Below the pieces are notes generated by a model. The model saw only the letters and a list, made by a program, of their open reading frames with translations. It was not told the origin of the DNA and searched no databases. The translations under genes and the position numbers were made by a program. 5,265 nucleotides of DNA, taken from an uncultured Roseburia sp. Its GTDB lineage: Bacteria > Bacillota > Clostridia > Lachnospirales > Lachnospiraceae. Of the stretch, positions 1-5,218 are shown in pieces. The stretch is from assembly GCA_947057405.1 (NCBI GenBank), contig CAMSEJ010000189.1:1-5265 (forward strand), given 5' to 3'. The number at the start of each line of letters is the position of its first letter. Positions within the stretch are counted from its first letter, which is position 1.

Positions 1-39
1 AAGTGATTTTTATGTATTGTTCGCTGTAGTGCTAAAACA

Positions 40-180
40 AAACTGAAAAATGTTTTTTGGCAGAGGATTCTGCACTTGGTACTTAAAAGTATGATATGGA
101 AACGTTAAGAGTGGCGCAGTGGATTACTGTAATGACTGCTTGTAAACCGGATCAATGGCGGCAGAAAGCAATTGGCATCG
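40..180. repeat. Diverged copy of the greA-lysS fold-back repeat
   Basis: Three collinear blocks match the element at 2023-2205. Bases 44-64 match 2034-2054 at 18 of 21 positions, with only transitions. Bases 76-98 match 2078-2101 at about 19 of 24 columns, including a shared TATGATATG. Bases 106-119 match 2107-2121 at about 11 of 15. Block order is kept and spacing is similar, except that about 12 bases of the intact copy are missing between the first two blocks. The right arm is unclear: GGCGGCAGAAAGCAATT near 157-173 roughly complements the left arm. Both outer ends are estimates. The copy is too decayed to fold as cleanly as the downstream one. Confidence 0.5.
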
Positions 181-190
181 ATTCCAGGAA

Positions 191-285
191 AGCGGACATT
201 GCAGGCAGTACGATTTGCAATTATTTATAAGCGGTTAATACACTGCGTTGACCGAATGTATGCAGTACTGCCAATGGTCCGGCTG
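191..285. repeat. Imperfect inverted repeat
   Basis: CATTG (197-201) plus GCAGTAC (205-211) is the reverse complement of GTACTGCCAATG (265-276), giving a 12-bp stem with a 3-base bulge. With single-base bulges it extends outward (AGCGGAC at 191-197 against GTCCGGCT near 277-284). The loop contains CTGCGTTGACCGAAT (243-257), which matches 2126-2140 of the greA-lysS repeat at 14 of 15 positions. This may be another fragment of the same family, rearranged or nested with the copy at 40-180. Confidence 0.45.
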
Positions 286-377
286 ATGATGCAAAATATG
301 CGGTTTTAAACTTTAATTCCTGCCCGATATAGTATGGGTATATTTTCGGGTATAAATGATAGGGTAAATTCGGCACA

Positions 378-409
378 TTGTAATTTATAGACGGGCTTCG
401 GCATATAAT
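378..409 (+). promoter_or_regulatory. Possible promoter for the 121-aa gene
   Basis: A consensus -10 hexamer TATAAT lies at 404-409, about 46 bases before the ATG at 456. The best -35 candidate, TTGTAA at 378-383, is 20 bases away, longer than the usual 16-18. The -10 is good and the -35 is doubtful. No other promoter in 1-455 looks better. Confidence 0.35.
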
Positions 410-455
410 GGGATAATTATAAAGACATCCGAGAAAAAACAAAGGCAGGGATAGT

Positions 456-821
456 ATGATATTATACAGGCCGGTAGGCACAAAAGAGTTGAAATTGATA
501 GAGGAAAGCGGGTATACAGCGTATCCGCCCAGGCTGCCGGAACAGCCTATTTTTTATCCGGTATTAAATGAAACGTATGCGGCGGAAATCGCGCAGTGGA
601 ATGTAAAGTATAATGAAGATCACAAAGGGTATGTTACAAAGTTTGAAATTGACGACGAATATGCCGCGCAGTTTGAGGTTCACGTTGTAGGAAATCACTA
701 TCATCAGGAGCTTTGGGTGCCGGCAGAAGATCTTGCTGTATTTAACCGGCATATAAAGGGGAATATACAGGTGATCGGCGCGTATCCGGTAAATGCGGAG
801 ACGGTATCGGATCATTCCTGA
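456..821 (+). CDS. Conserved small protein, 'ADP-ribosylation/crystallin J1' type label
   Basis: This 121-aa protein has the features of a small conserved family that databases often name 'ADP-ribosylation/crystallin J1'. I know of no solid functional support for that name, so the role is unknown. Conserved-looking stretches are RPVG..EL.LI..SG (residues 5-19), PPRLPEQPIFYPVLN (24-38), GYVTKFEIDDEY (58-69) and HQELWVPAEDLAVFN (83-97). The tail after about residue 110 looks variable. No signal peptide or membrane segment is visible, so it is probably cytoplasmic. Length is normal for the family as I recall it. The ATG has a modest ribosome binding site (CAGGGA, 446-451). The next gene starts 51 bases after the stop with no clear terminator between, so co-transcription is likely. 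Identity of the family is fairly sure; function is not. Confidence 0.8.
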   Translation: MILYRPVGTKELKLIEESGYTAYPPRLPEQPIFYPVLNETYAAEIAQWNVKYNEDHKGYVTKFEIDDEYAAQFEVHVVGNHYHQELWVPAEDLAVFNRHIKGNIQVIGAYPVNAETVSDHS

Positions 822-860
822 TTCGGGAAAACGGCGTATCTTTTTTCGCGGCAAACAGAA

Positions 861-869
861 AGAAGAGGA
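861..869 (+). promoter_or_regulatory. Ribosome binding site supporting a TTG start
   Basis: The purine run AGAAGAGGA sits three bases before TTG at 873-875. It is the only good Shine-Dalgarno match near the beginning of this open frame, and there is no ATG in the frame until far inside the protein (the codon for Met108). This decides the TTG start. Confidence 0.55.
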
Positions 870-872
870 CAA

Positions 873-1502
873 TTGAGACAAAATCCAAAACAGATTATAA
901 GCTGTCTGAAACAGTATTTTAAACATCTTTTTTTCCAAAAGAAACCGCAGGCGGAGGTACTGACGCATACAGACGAGGAGGAAGAAAGCAACTGTTATAT
1001 TCCTCTGATTCGTGAAATCATAGAATTTATTTTAAAAAAACAAAGTATTTCTTATCACGATTTTGCTCCGGTTCTACTTGACGGCGGAGACGCCGAACCG
1101 GTTTTGCTGGCAGCGAAGTTGTTAGGGCCGGATTTAAACCGCCTGATAATTTTAACGGATCGTCCCGCATATTTTACTGACTATACGGATAATATGTATG
1201 AGGAGAATGGGCTGATTGCAGAAGTTTTCCCAAAGGATCCGCAGAAAATGGCGGAATTGTTTGCAGGGGCATCCGGCGGGACGGTAATACTGGATTTTGA
1301 AAAAACCAGAGAGAGGACAGGGGCGATAAAATTCGGCAAACTGATTTATCTGCCGATTTATAAAAAGAAGTGGGAAAGTGCGGGAAACCTTGACATAGCA
1401 GTACCTATCGGGTATAATACTATGATTGTCAGGGTCAGTGAAACAGTAAAAAAACAGCCGTATCTTGACAAATTCGAGAAGGCTTTTTACGAGAATGAAT
1501 AA
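873..1502 (+). CDS. Unknown 209-aa protein
   Basis: I cannot assign a function. The N-terminal 25 residues are basic and aromatic, with FKHLFF at 16-21, but are too short and charged for a clear signal peptide. An acidic patch (DEEEE, 34-38) follows. Residues 43-205 look like one globular alpha/beta domain: a helix (about 45-56), a strand-like VLLDGGDAEPVLLAAK segment (67-82), NRLIILTDRP (89-98), a DxxxxMYEENGLIAEVFPK region (103-121), TVILDFE (137-143), LIYLPIYKKKW (158-168) and LDIAVPIGYNTMIVRV (173-188). The hydrophobic strand pattern suggests a Rossmann-like fold, but I see no glycine-rich nucleotide loop or obvious catalytic set. It starts with TTG. greA begins 17 bases after its stop, so the two are almost certainly co-transcribed. 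Confidence 0.75.
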   Translation: MRQNPKQIISCLKQYFKHLFFQKKPQAEVLTHTDEEEESNCYIPLIREIIEFILKKQSISYHDFAPVLLDGGDAEPVLLAAKLLGPDLNRLIILTDRPAYFTDYTDNMYEENGLIAEVFPKDPQKMAELFAGASGGTVILDFEKTRERTGAIKFGKLIYLPIYKKKWESAGNLDIAVPIGYNTMIVRVSETVKKQPYLDKFEKAFYENE

Positions 1503-1504
1503 AA

Positions 1505-1510
1505 AGAAGG
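1505..1510 (+). promoter_or_regulatory. Ribosome binding site setting the greA start
   Basis: AGAAGG ends nine bases before ATG at 1520-1522. An in-frame GTG at 1511 directly abuts this site and could not use it, so ATG 1520 is the start. Confidence 0.75.
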
Positions 1511-1519
1511 GTGAATAGT

Positions 1520-1999
1520 ATGGATAAGAAAAATATCTTAACGTATCAGGGACTCAAGAAACTCGAAGATGAATTACAGGATTTGAAAGTAGTCAAAAGA
1601 AAAGAAGTAGCGCAGAAGATTAAGGAAGCCAGGGAACAGGGCGATTTATCCGAGAATGCGGAATACGACGCGGCAAAGGACGAACAGCGTGATATCGAAA
1701 CGCGAATTGAGGATATTGAGAAGATTTTAAAAAATGCGGAAGTAGTTGTGGAAGAGGAAGTGGAGCTTGATAAAATCAGCATCGGATGTACGGTCCTCAT
1801 TTTAGATTGTGAATATGATGAAATTTTTGAATATAAAATTGTCGGCTCGACAGAGGCAAACAGCTTAAAGGGCAAGATTTCCAACGAATCTCCGGTAGGG
1901 CGTTCGCTGATTGGCGCGAAGGTCGGCGATATGGTAAAAGTGGAAACGCAGGTCGGGGAACTTACGTATAAGGTACTGGAGATTCAGCGTTCAATGTAA
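1520..1999 (+). CDS. greA: Transcription elongation factor GreA
   Basis: GreA enters the secondary channel of RNA polymerase and stimulates cleavage of backtracked RNA, rescuing stalled complexes. The 159-aa product is the usual family length. Residues 1-77 form the charged helical hairpin (coiled coil). Its tip carries the signature GDLSENAEYDAAKDEQ (41-56), including the acidic pair that helps hold catalytic magnesium (Asp42 and Glu45 here). Residues from about 83 to 159 are the FKBP-like domain, with the family signature SPVGRSLIGAKVGD. An in-frame GTG at 1511 would add three residues, but the ribosome binding site favours ATG 1520. It follows the unknown 209-aa gene by 17 bases and precedes lysS, an order common in Clostridia, but a repeat now separates it from lysS. 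Identification is secure. Confidence 0.97.
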   Translation: MDKKNILTYQGLKKLEDELQDLKVVKRKEVAQKIKEAREQGDLSENAEYDAAKDEQRDIETRIEDIEKILKNAEVVVEEEVELDKISIGCTVLILDCEYDEIFEYKIVGSTEANSLKGKISNESPVGRSLIGAKVGDMVKVETQVGELTYKVLEIQRSM

Positions 2000-2022
2000 G
2001 ATAAAACAATAAAGGCGGCTGT

Positions 2023-2205
2023 TAGAGTGTGTTTGAAAAATGCTTTCTGACAGATGTACGACCTGCTTAGTGGGAGATTTGTACCCAAAGGATATGATAT
2101 GCCGAATAAGGGGAGGCGTAGCCGGCTGCGCTGACCGAATTTGGTGCAAATATTGCGCTAAGCGGGGCGTGCAGATGGCGGGAATGATTTTTCAAACACG
2201 CTTTA
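2023..2205. repeat. MITE-like fold-back repeat between greA and lysS
   Basis: The ends are imperfect terminal inverted repeats: 2023-2048 against the reverse complement of 2180-2205 matches at 20 of 26, with a perfect 13-bp core (GTGTTTGAAAAAT, 2029-2041 and 2187-2199). Internal arms also pair. 2057-2072 with 2156-2171 gives 12 Watson-Crick and 3 G:U pairs with one mismatch. ATTTGTACC (2077-2085) pairs with GGTGCAAAT (2143-2151). At the centre, 2116-2131 is a near-perfect 16-base palindrome around AGCCGGCT. The whole 183-base unit can therefore fold into one long hairpin. No transposase gene is present. It resembles non-autonomous mobile repeats (MITEs); no target-site duplication is obvious. 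The 67-codon open frame at 2040-2243 crosses it and is not a gene. Transcribed as RNA, it could act as a processing site or partial terminator between greA and lysS. Confidence 0.8.
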
Positions 2206-2310
2206 GGATAAATTTTGGGACACATTTAATCCTGCACGTTTAAAAACGACAGTAAATGGGGAAATCCCATTATGGCATGCAAGCTGCAGCAAGAGGCATG
2301 GGAGGTAAAA
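2206..2310. other. lysS leader region
   Basis: After the repeat, about 105 bases precede lysS. A 6-bp stem (AATGGG 2255-2260, CCCATT 2266-2271) with a 5-base loop ends right before an upstream in-frame ATG at 2272. A weak promoter candidate is TTGGGA (2215-2220) with TTTAAA (2239-2244), spaced 18. I see no T-box specifier or antiterminator and no other riboswitch. Confidence 0.4.
2301..2305 (+). promoter_or_regulatory. Ribosome binding site setting the lysS start
   Basis: GGAGG lies five bases before ATG at 2311-2313. The upstream in-frame ATG at 2272 has no comparable site and lies against a small stem. The protein from 2311 also starts the way LysRS proteins of this group usually do (MAEQTN). 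Confidence 0.8.
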
Positions 2311-3801
2311 ATGGCAGAACAAACGAATATGCAACAGCAGGATATTAACCAGCTTTTAAAAGTACGGCATGATAAACTGGCAGAGTTACAGCAGGCGGGG
2401 AAGGATCCGTTCCGTATTACTAAGTTTGACGTTACACATCACAGCATGGATATGAAAGAAAATTATGATGCGCTTGAGGGACAGGCAGTTACGGCAGCCG
2501 GGCGTATGATGTTTAAGCGTGTGATGGGGAAGGCGTCTTTTTGCAATATCCAGGATTTAAAAGGCAGTATCCAGGTATATGTGGCAAGGGACAGTATCGG
2601 CGAAGATTCTTATAAGGATTTTAAGAAATATGATGTGGGCGATATTTTAGGTATTACCGGCGAGGTATTTAAGACAAAGACCGGCGAGATTTCCATACAT
2701 GCGTCTTCTGTTACGCTTTTGTCCAAGAGCCTGCAGATTTTGCCGGAGAAGTTCCACGGGCTGACGGATACGGATACGCGTTACCGCCAGCGGTATGTGG
2801 ATTTGATTATGAACCAGGACGTGAAGGAGACGTTTATTAAACGGTCTAAGGTGTTAAGCAGTATCCGTAAGTTTTTGGATGGGCAGGGATTTATGGAGGT
2901 GGAAACGCCGATGCTTGTTTCCAATGCCGGCGGCGCTGCGGCGCGTCCGTTTGAAACGCATTTTAATGCGCTGAATGAGGATTTTAAGCTGAGGATTTCG
3001 CTGGAACTTTATCTGAAGCGTCTGATTGTGGGCGGTTTGGAACGTGTATATGAGATTGGGCGCGTGTTCCGCAATGAAGGGCTTGATACGAGACATAATC
3101 CGGAATTTACGCTGATGGAGCTTTACCAGGCTTACACGGATTATCACGGCATGATGGATTTGACGGAAAATCTGTACCGCTATGTGGCGAAGGAAGTGAC
3201 GGGATCGGAGATAATTACGTATGGTGAGCATACGATGGATTTGTCGAAACCGTTTGAGCGGATTTCGATGGTGGATGCGGTGAAGAAGTACGCGGGCGTG
3301 GATTTTGACGCGATTTGCAGTACACAGGATGCGAAGAAGCTGGCGGATGAACATCATATTGAATATGAGGATCGGCATGAAAAGGGCGATATTCTGAATT
3401 TGTTTTTTGAGGAGTACGTGGAGGAGCATTTGATTCAGCCAGTGTTTATTATGGATCATCCGGTTGAGATTTCGCCGTTGACGAAGAAGAAGCCGGAGAA
3501 TCCGGAGTACGTGGAACGGTTTGAGTTCTTTATGAATGGCTGGGAGATGGCGAATGCTTATTCCGAGCTGAATGACCCGATTGACCAGCGGGAGCGGTTT
3601 GAGGCGCAGGAACGTCTGCTGGCAGCAGGGGATGAAGAGGCAAACCATATGGATGAAGATTTTTTGAATGCGCTTAGCATTGGGATGCCGCCGACTGGGG
3701 GGATTGGATTCGGGATTGACCGGATGGTGATGATGATGACGGATTCAGGGGCGATACGGGATGTTTTGTTGTTCCCGACACTTAAGACCATGGATAAATA
3801 A
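2311..3801 (+). CDS. lysS: Lysyl-tRNA synthetase, class II
   Basis: LysRS activates lysine with ATP and loads it on tRNA-Lys in the cytoplasm. The 496-aa product is normal length for the bacterial class II form. Residues about 55-140 form the N-terminal OB-fold that reads the anticodon. The catalytic domain follows. Motif 1 is around FMEVETPMLVSNAGGAAARPF (194-214). Motif 2 is VYEIGRVFRNEGLDTRHNPE (246-265), with the ATP-binding arginine of FRNE at 254. Motif 3 is GGIGFGIDRMVMMM (463-476), with Arg471. The C-terminus DVLLFPTLKTMDK (484-496) is the usual family ending. An ATG at 2272 would add 13 residues but lacks a ribosome binding site. It lies 311 bases after greA with the fold-back repeat between, so it may read through from greA or use its own weak promoter. 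A strong terminator follows. Its last codons are echoed downstream of the nuclease gene. Confidence 0.97.
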   Translation: MAEQTNMQQQDINQLLKVRHDKLAELQQAGKDPFRITKFDVTHHSMDMKENYDALEGQAVTAAGRMMFKRVMGKASFCNIQDLKGSIQVYVARDSIGEDSYKDFKKYDVGDILGITGEVFKTKTGEISIHASSVTLLSKSLQILPEKFHGLTDTDTRYRQRYVDLIMNQDVKETFIKRSKVLSSIRKFLDGQGFMEVETPMLVSNAGGAAARPFETHFNALNEDFKLRISLELYLKRLIVGGLERVYEIGRVFRNEGLDTRHNPEFTLMELYQAYTDYHGMMDLTENLYRYVAKEVTGSEIITYGEHTMDLSKPFERISMVDAVKKYAGVDFDAICSTQDAKKLADEHHIEYEDRHEKGDILNLFFEEYVEEHLIQPVFIMDHPVEISPLTKKKPENPEYVERFEFFMNGWEMANAYSELNDPIDQRERFEAQERLLAAGDEEANHMDEDFLNALSIGMPPTGGIGFGIDRMVMMMTDSGAIRDVLLFPTLKTMDK

Positions 3802-3954
3802 AATCAGGTAAAATCAAGGGTTGCAGCAGTTTTTGTCTGTACCAAAGAGATATTTTGAACCTTTTTTGAACCAATTTTCAGAAGATTTTTAAAGAGTTAT
3901 GCAGAGTTATCCGCAGAATAGAAGTTTTTATGATTTCCATTCTGCGGATTTTTG
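3772..3954. repeat. Direct repeat copy 1: lysS tail plus terminator
   Basis: This segment covers the last ten codons of lysS, its stop, about 105 bases of spacer, and the terminator hairpin. It recurs after the nuclease gene at 5034-5217. Over 3781-3954 my hand alignment gives 156 of 174 identical columns, with one single-base gap. Differences are uneven: 12 in 3781-3840, 2 in 3841-3910 and 4 in 3911-3954. The two copies are in the same orientation, offset by 1263-1264 bases, and bracket the nuclease gene. Confidence 0.9.
3909..3953 (+). terminator. Intrinsic terminator of lysS
   Basis: A perfect 11-bp stem, ATCCGCAGAAT (3909-3919) with ATTCTGCGGAT (3939-3949), encloses a 19-base loop and ends in a run of five T (3949-3953). 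The loop is longer than typical, but short internal pairing (GAA with TTC) may tighten it. It should end transcripts from the lysS side before the nuclease promoter. Confidence 0.8.
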
Positions 3955-3992
3955 TGTAAGAAACTGGAAGTATTTTGATAAAGCCGTTTCTA

Positions 3993-4021
3993 TTGCCAGG
4001 ACAAATTTTAAGGGATATAAT
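3993..4021 (+). promoter_or_regulatory. Promoter of the nuclease gene
   Basis: TTGCCA (3993-3998) and a perfect TATAAT (4016-4021) are exactly 17 bases apart, matching the primary sigma factor consensus. Transcription would start near 4028, leaving a leader of about 50 bases before the ATG at 4077. With a terminator just upstream, the nuclease gene appears to be an independent unit. Confidence 0.75.
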
Positions 4022-4076
4022 AAAAGAAGATATTTTGCTTTAAGAATTGGCAGAATATATATGAAAGGAAAATGAT

Positions 4077-4997
4077 ATGCCGAAAAAGACGCCTGATTAT
4101 GATAACGTATTTAAAACGATGAAAAGCAAGCATAAAAGGCTGTTTATTACAGTGATCAATGATATATTTGGAAAAAATTACCCTATGGATATCAAAATGG
4201 ATGTTTTGCCGTCGGAAGGATACCTGTCTGGGGATGAAACAGAAAAAGGCAGTCAGGAGATCGAAGAAAAGGTTTCCGATTTTCTGATTAAAATTGAAGA
4301 TCAGGTCTATTTGCTGGAGTGTCAGAGTTATGATGATGATTCTATGGCTCTCAGGATTGCAGAATATGCGTTTATCGCAGCAAGGCAGTTTGCAGATTGG
4401 AGGATAGGCTATGCCTCTATCCCTATACCGAAGTTTTCCGTCATTTATATTAAAAGAACCGAGAAAACTCCGAGGACAACGACGCTTAATTTTACATTTC
4501 CGGATGGGCAGGAGGTAAACTGTGAATCTGAAAATGTAATCCTGGAGGAGCTTACAAAGGAATATATTATTGAAAAACGGCTGTTCCCTTACATTCCTTT
4601 TTATATTGCAAGGTATGAAAAGGATATTGTGGCTGAGAACAGCATTGAGGGGGCGGTAAAGGATCCGGAATATTTCAGGAATGAAATGCTGCGGCTGCAT
4701 GGGGCAGGGGAATTGTCGGATGATGAACTGATCGACCTCAAAGGATTTGTAAATACGATCATTACGCATATCACAAATGGAAATGGATACGAAGAAAGGC
4801 TGGTGAATGTTATGGGCGGAACAGTGATCGAAACGGAATCGGAGAGATTGCGGCGAGAAGGAAGGGAAGGAGAACGTTGTGAATTGGTAAAACGTATGCT
4901 TTATAAAGGGAAAACACCAGAGGAAATTTCTGAAATCTGCGATTATGATTTATCTTATGTAAGGCAGATTGAAGAAAGAATGCTGGAAATGGTATAG
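4077..4997 (+). CDS. Rpn/PDDEXK_2-type nuclease (putative transposase family)
   Basis: This 306-aa protein belongs to the PD-(D/E)XK group often annotated 'Rpn family recombination-promoting nuclease/putative transposase', common in gut Lachnospiraceae. Known members of the family (E. coli RpnA) are DNA endonucleases that raise RecA-independent recombination, and Rpn proteins have been linked to phage defence; activity here is inferred. The N-terminus (YDNVFKTMKSKHKRLF, 8-23) is typical. The catalytic core is SDFLIKIEDQVYLLECQ (67-83), giving Asp68 and an ExQ variant (Glu81, Gln83) of the usual (D/E)xK. All three residues are present, so the domain looks intact. Residues 274-298 (MLYKGKTPEEISEICDYDLSYVRQI) resemble a small helix-turn-helix tail. 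The ribosome binding site AAAGGA (4064-4069) lies seven bases before the ATG. It has its own promoter and terminator and is bracketed by direct repeats derived from the lysS end. Confidence 0.85.
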   Translation: MPKKTPDYDNVFKTMKSKHKRLFITVINDIFGKNYPMDIKMDVLPSEGYLSGDETEKGSQEIEEKVSDFLIKIEDQVYLLECQSYDDDSMALRIAEYAFIAARQFADWRIGYASIPIPKFSVIYIKRTEKTPRTTTLNFTFPDGQEVNCESENVILEELTKEYIIEKRLFPYIPFYIARYEKDIVAENSIEGAVKDPEYFRNEMLRLHGAGELSDDELIDLKGFVNTIITHITNGNGYEERLVNVMGGTVIETESERLRREGREGERCELVKRMLYKGKTPEEISEICDYDLSYVRQIEERMLEMV

Positions 4998-5033
4998 AAC
5001 AGGCATTGTTTATCTGGATCAGGTGTTCCTGCT

Positions 5034-5217
5034 TTCCCGGCACATTTAAGAGTATGGGTAAATAAAATCAGGTAATATCAGGGATTATAGCAGTTTTTAT
5101 TCGTACCAAAGAGATATTTTGAACTTTTTTGAATCAATTTTCAGAAGATTTTTAAAGAGTTATGCAGAGTTATCCGCGGGATAGAAATTTTTATGATTTC
5201 AATTCTGCGGATTTTTG
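5034..5217. repeat. Direct repeat copy 2: decayed lysS tail plus terminator
   Basis: From TTCCCG (5034-5039) onward this copies 3772-3954. The first part reads, in one frame, P-G-T-F-K-S-M-G-K-stop, against F-P-T-L-K-T-M-D-K-stop in lysS. A weaker match may reach back to GAT at 5017-5019 with a one-base frame change. The lysS-like part is not translated here: it lies 35 or more bases after the nuclease stop and has no start. The copy ends one or two bases before adapter sequence, so its true right end is not visible. Confidence 0.88.
5172..5216 (+). terminator. Intrinsic terminator of the nuclease gene
   Basis: This is the repeat copy of the lysS terminator: ATCCGCGGGAT (5172-5182) with ATTCTGCGGAT (5202-5212) and five T (5212-5216). 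Two A-to-G changes relative to copy 1 (5178, 5180) turn A:U pairs into G:U, so the 11-bp stem still forms. It lies about 175 bases after the nuclease stop. Confidence 0.75.
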
Positions 5218-5218
5218 C

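Larger units (their letters stand above)
1..455. other. Non-coding region with decayed repeats
   Basis: No convincing gene is seen on either strand. Forward frames close quickly; the frame open from base 2 stops at 44-46 and could be the last 14 codons of an upstream gene, but I do not recognise it. A 44-codon ORF (ATG 96 to TAA 228-230) has no Shine-Dalgarno sequence and lies across repeat remnants, so I do not call it. A reverse-strand frame at 221-481 overlaps the start of the next gene and resembles nothing I know. What the stretch does hold is a diverged copy of the fold-back repeat also present at 2023-2205, a second imperfect inverted repeat at 191-285, a weak stem (CCCGA 323-327 with TCGGG 346-350), and a possible promoter near 404-409. 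Confidence 0.6.

Noticed and set aside
96..230. 44-codon + strand ORF
   Set aside because: It has no Shine-Dalgarno sequence, overlaps two repeat remnants, and its peptide shows no recognisable pattern.
1..455. CRISPR array or tRNA gene
   Set aside because: There are no regularly spaced direct repeats and no cloverleaf with a T-loop GTTCRA motif.
221..481. 86-codon reverse-strand frame
   Set aside because: It overlaps the start and promoter region of the 121-aa gene, has no recognisable motifs, and is made largely of repeat remnants and AT-rich spacer.
2040..2243. 67-codon open frame on the + strand between greA and lysS
   Set aside because: It runs through the fold-back repeat, has no ribosome binding site, and its sequence is explained by the repeat arms.
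2274..2285. GGCATGCAAGCT, identical to part of the pUC polylinker
   Set aside because: Twelve bases only, with no further vector match on either side. It reads smoothly into the lysS leader, so it is most likely chance.
2272..2310. 13-codon N-terminal extension of lysS from ATG 2272
   Set aside because: There is no good ribosome binding site and a small stem abuts it. ATG 2311 has GGAGG at ideal spacing and matches the usual LysRS N-terminus.
2000..2310. T-box or lysine riboswitch ahead of lysS
   Set aside because: No T-box sequence, specifier loop or antiterminator pair is visible, and the stretch is mostly the fold-back repeat.
2854..3648. 264-codon reverse-strand frame inside lysS
   Set aside because: It is antisense to clear LysRS motifs 1 and 2, and its composition (rich in R, H, I, L) is that of a shadow frame.
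4008..4769. 253-codon reverse-strand frame opposite the nuclease gene
   Set aside because: It is antisense to the conserved catalytic core, and the + strand has the promoter, ribosome binding site and terminator.
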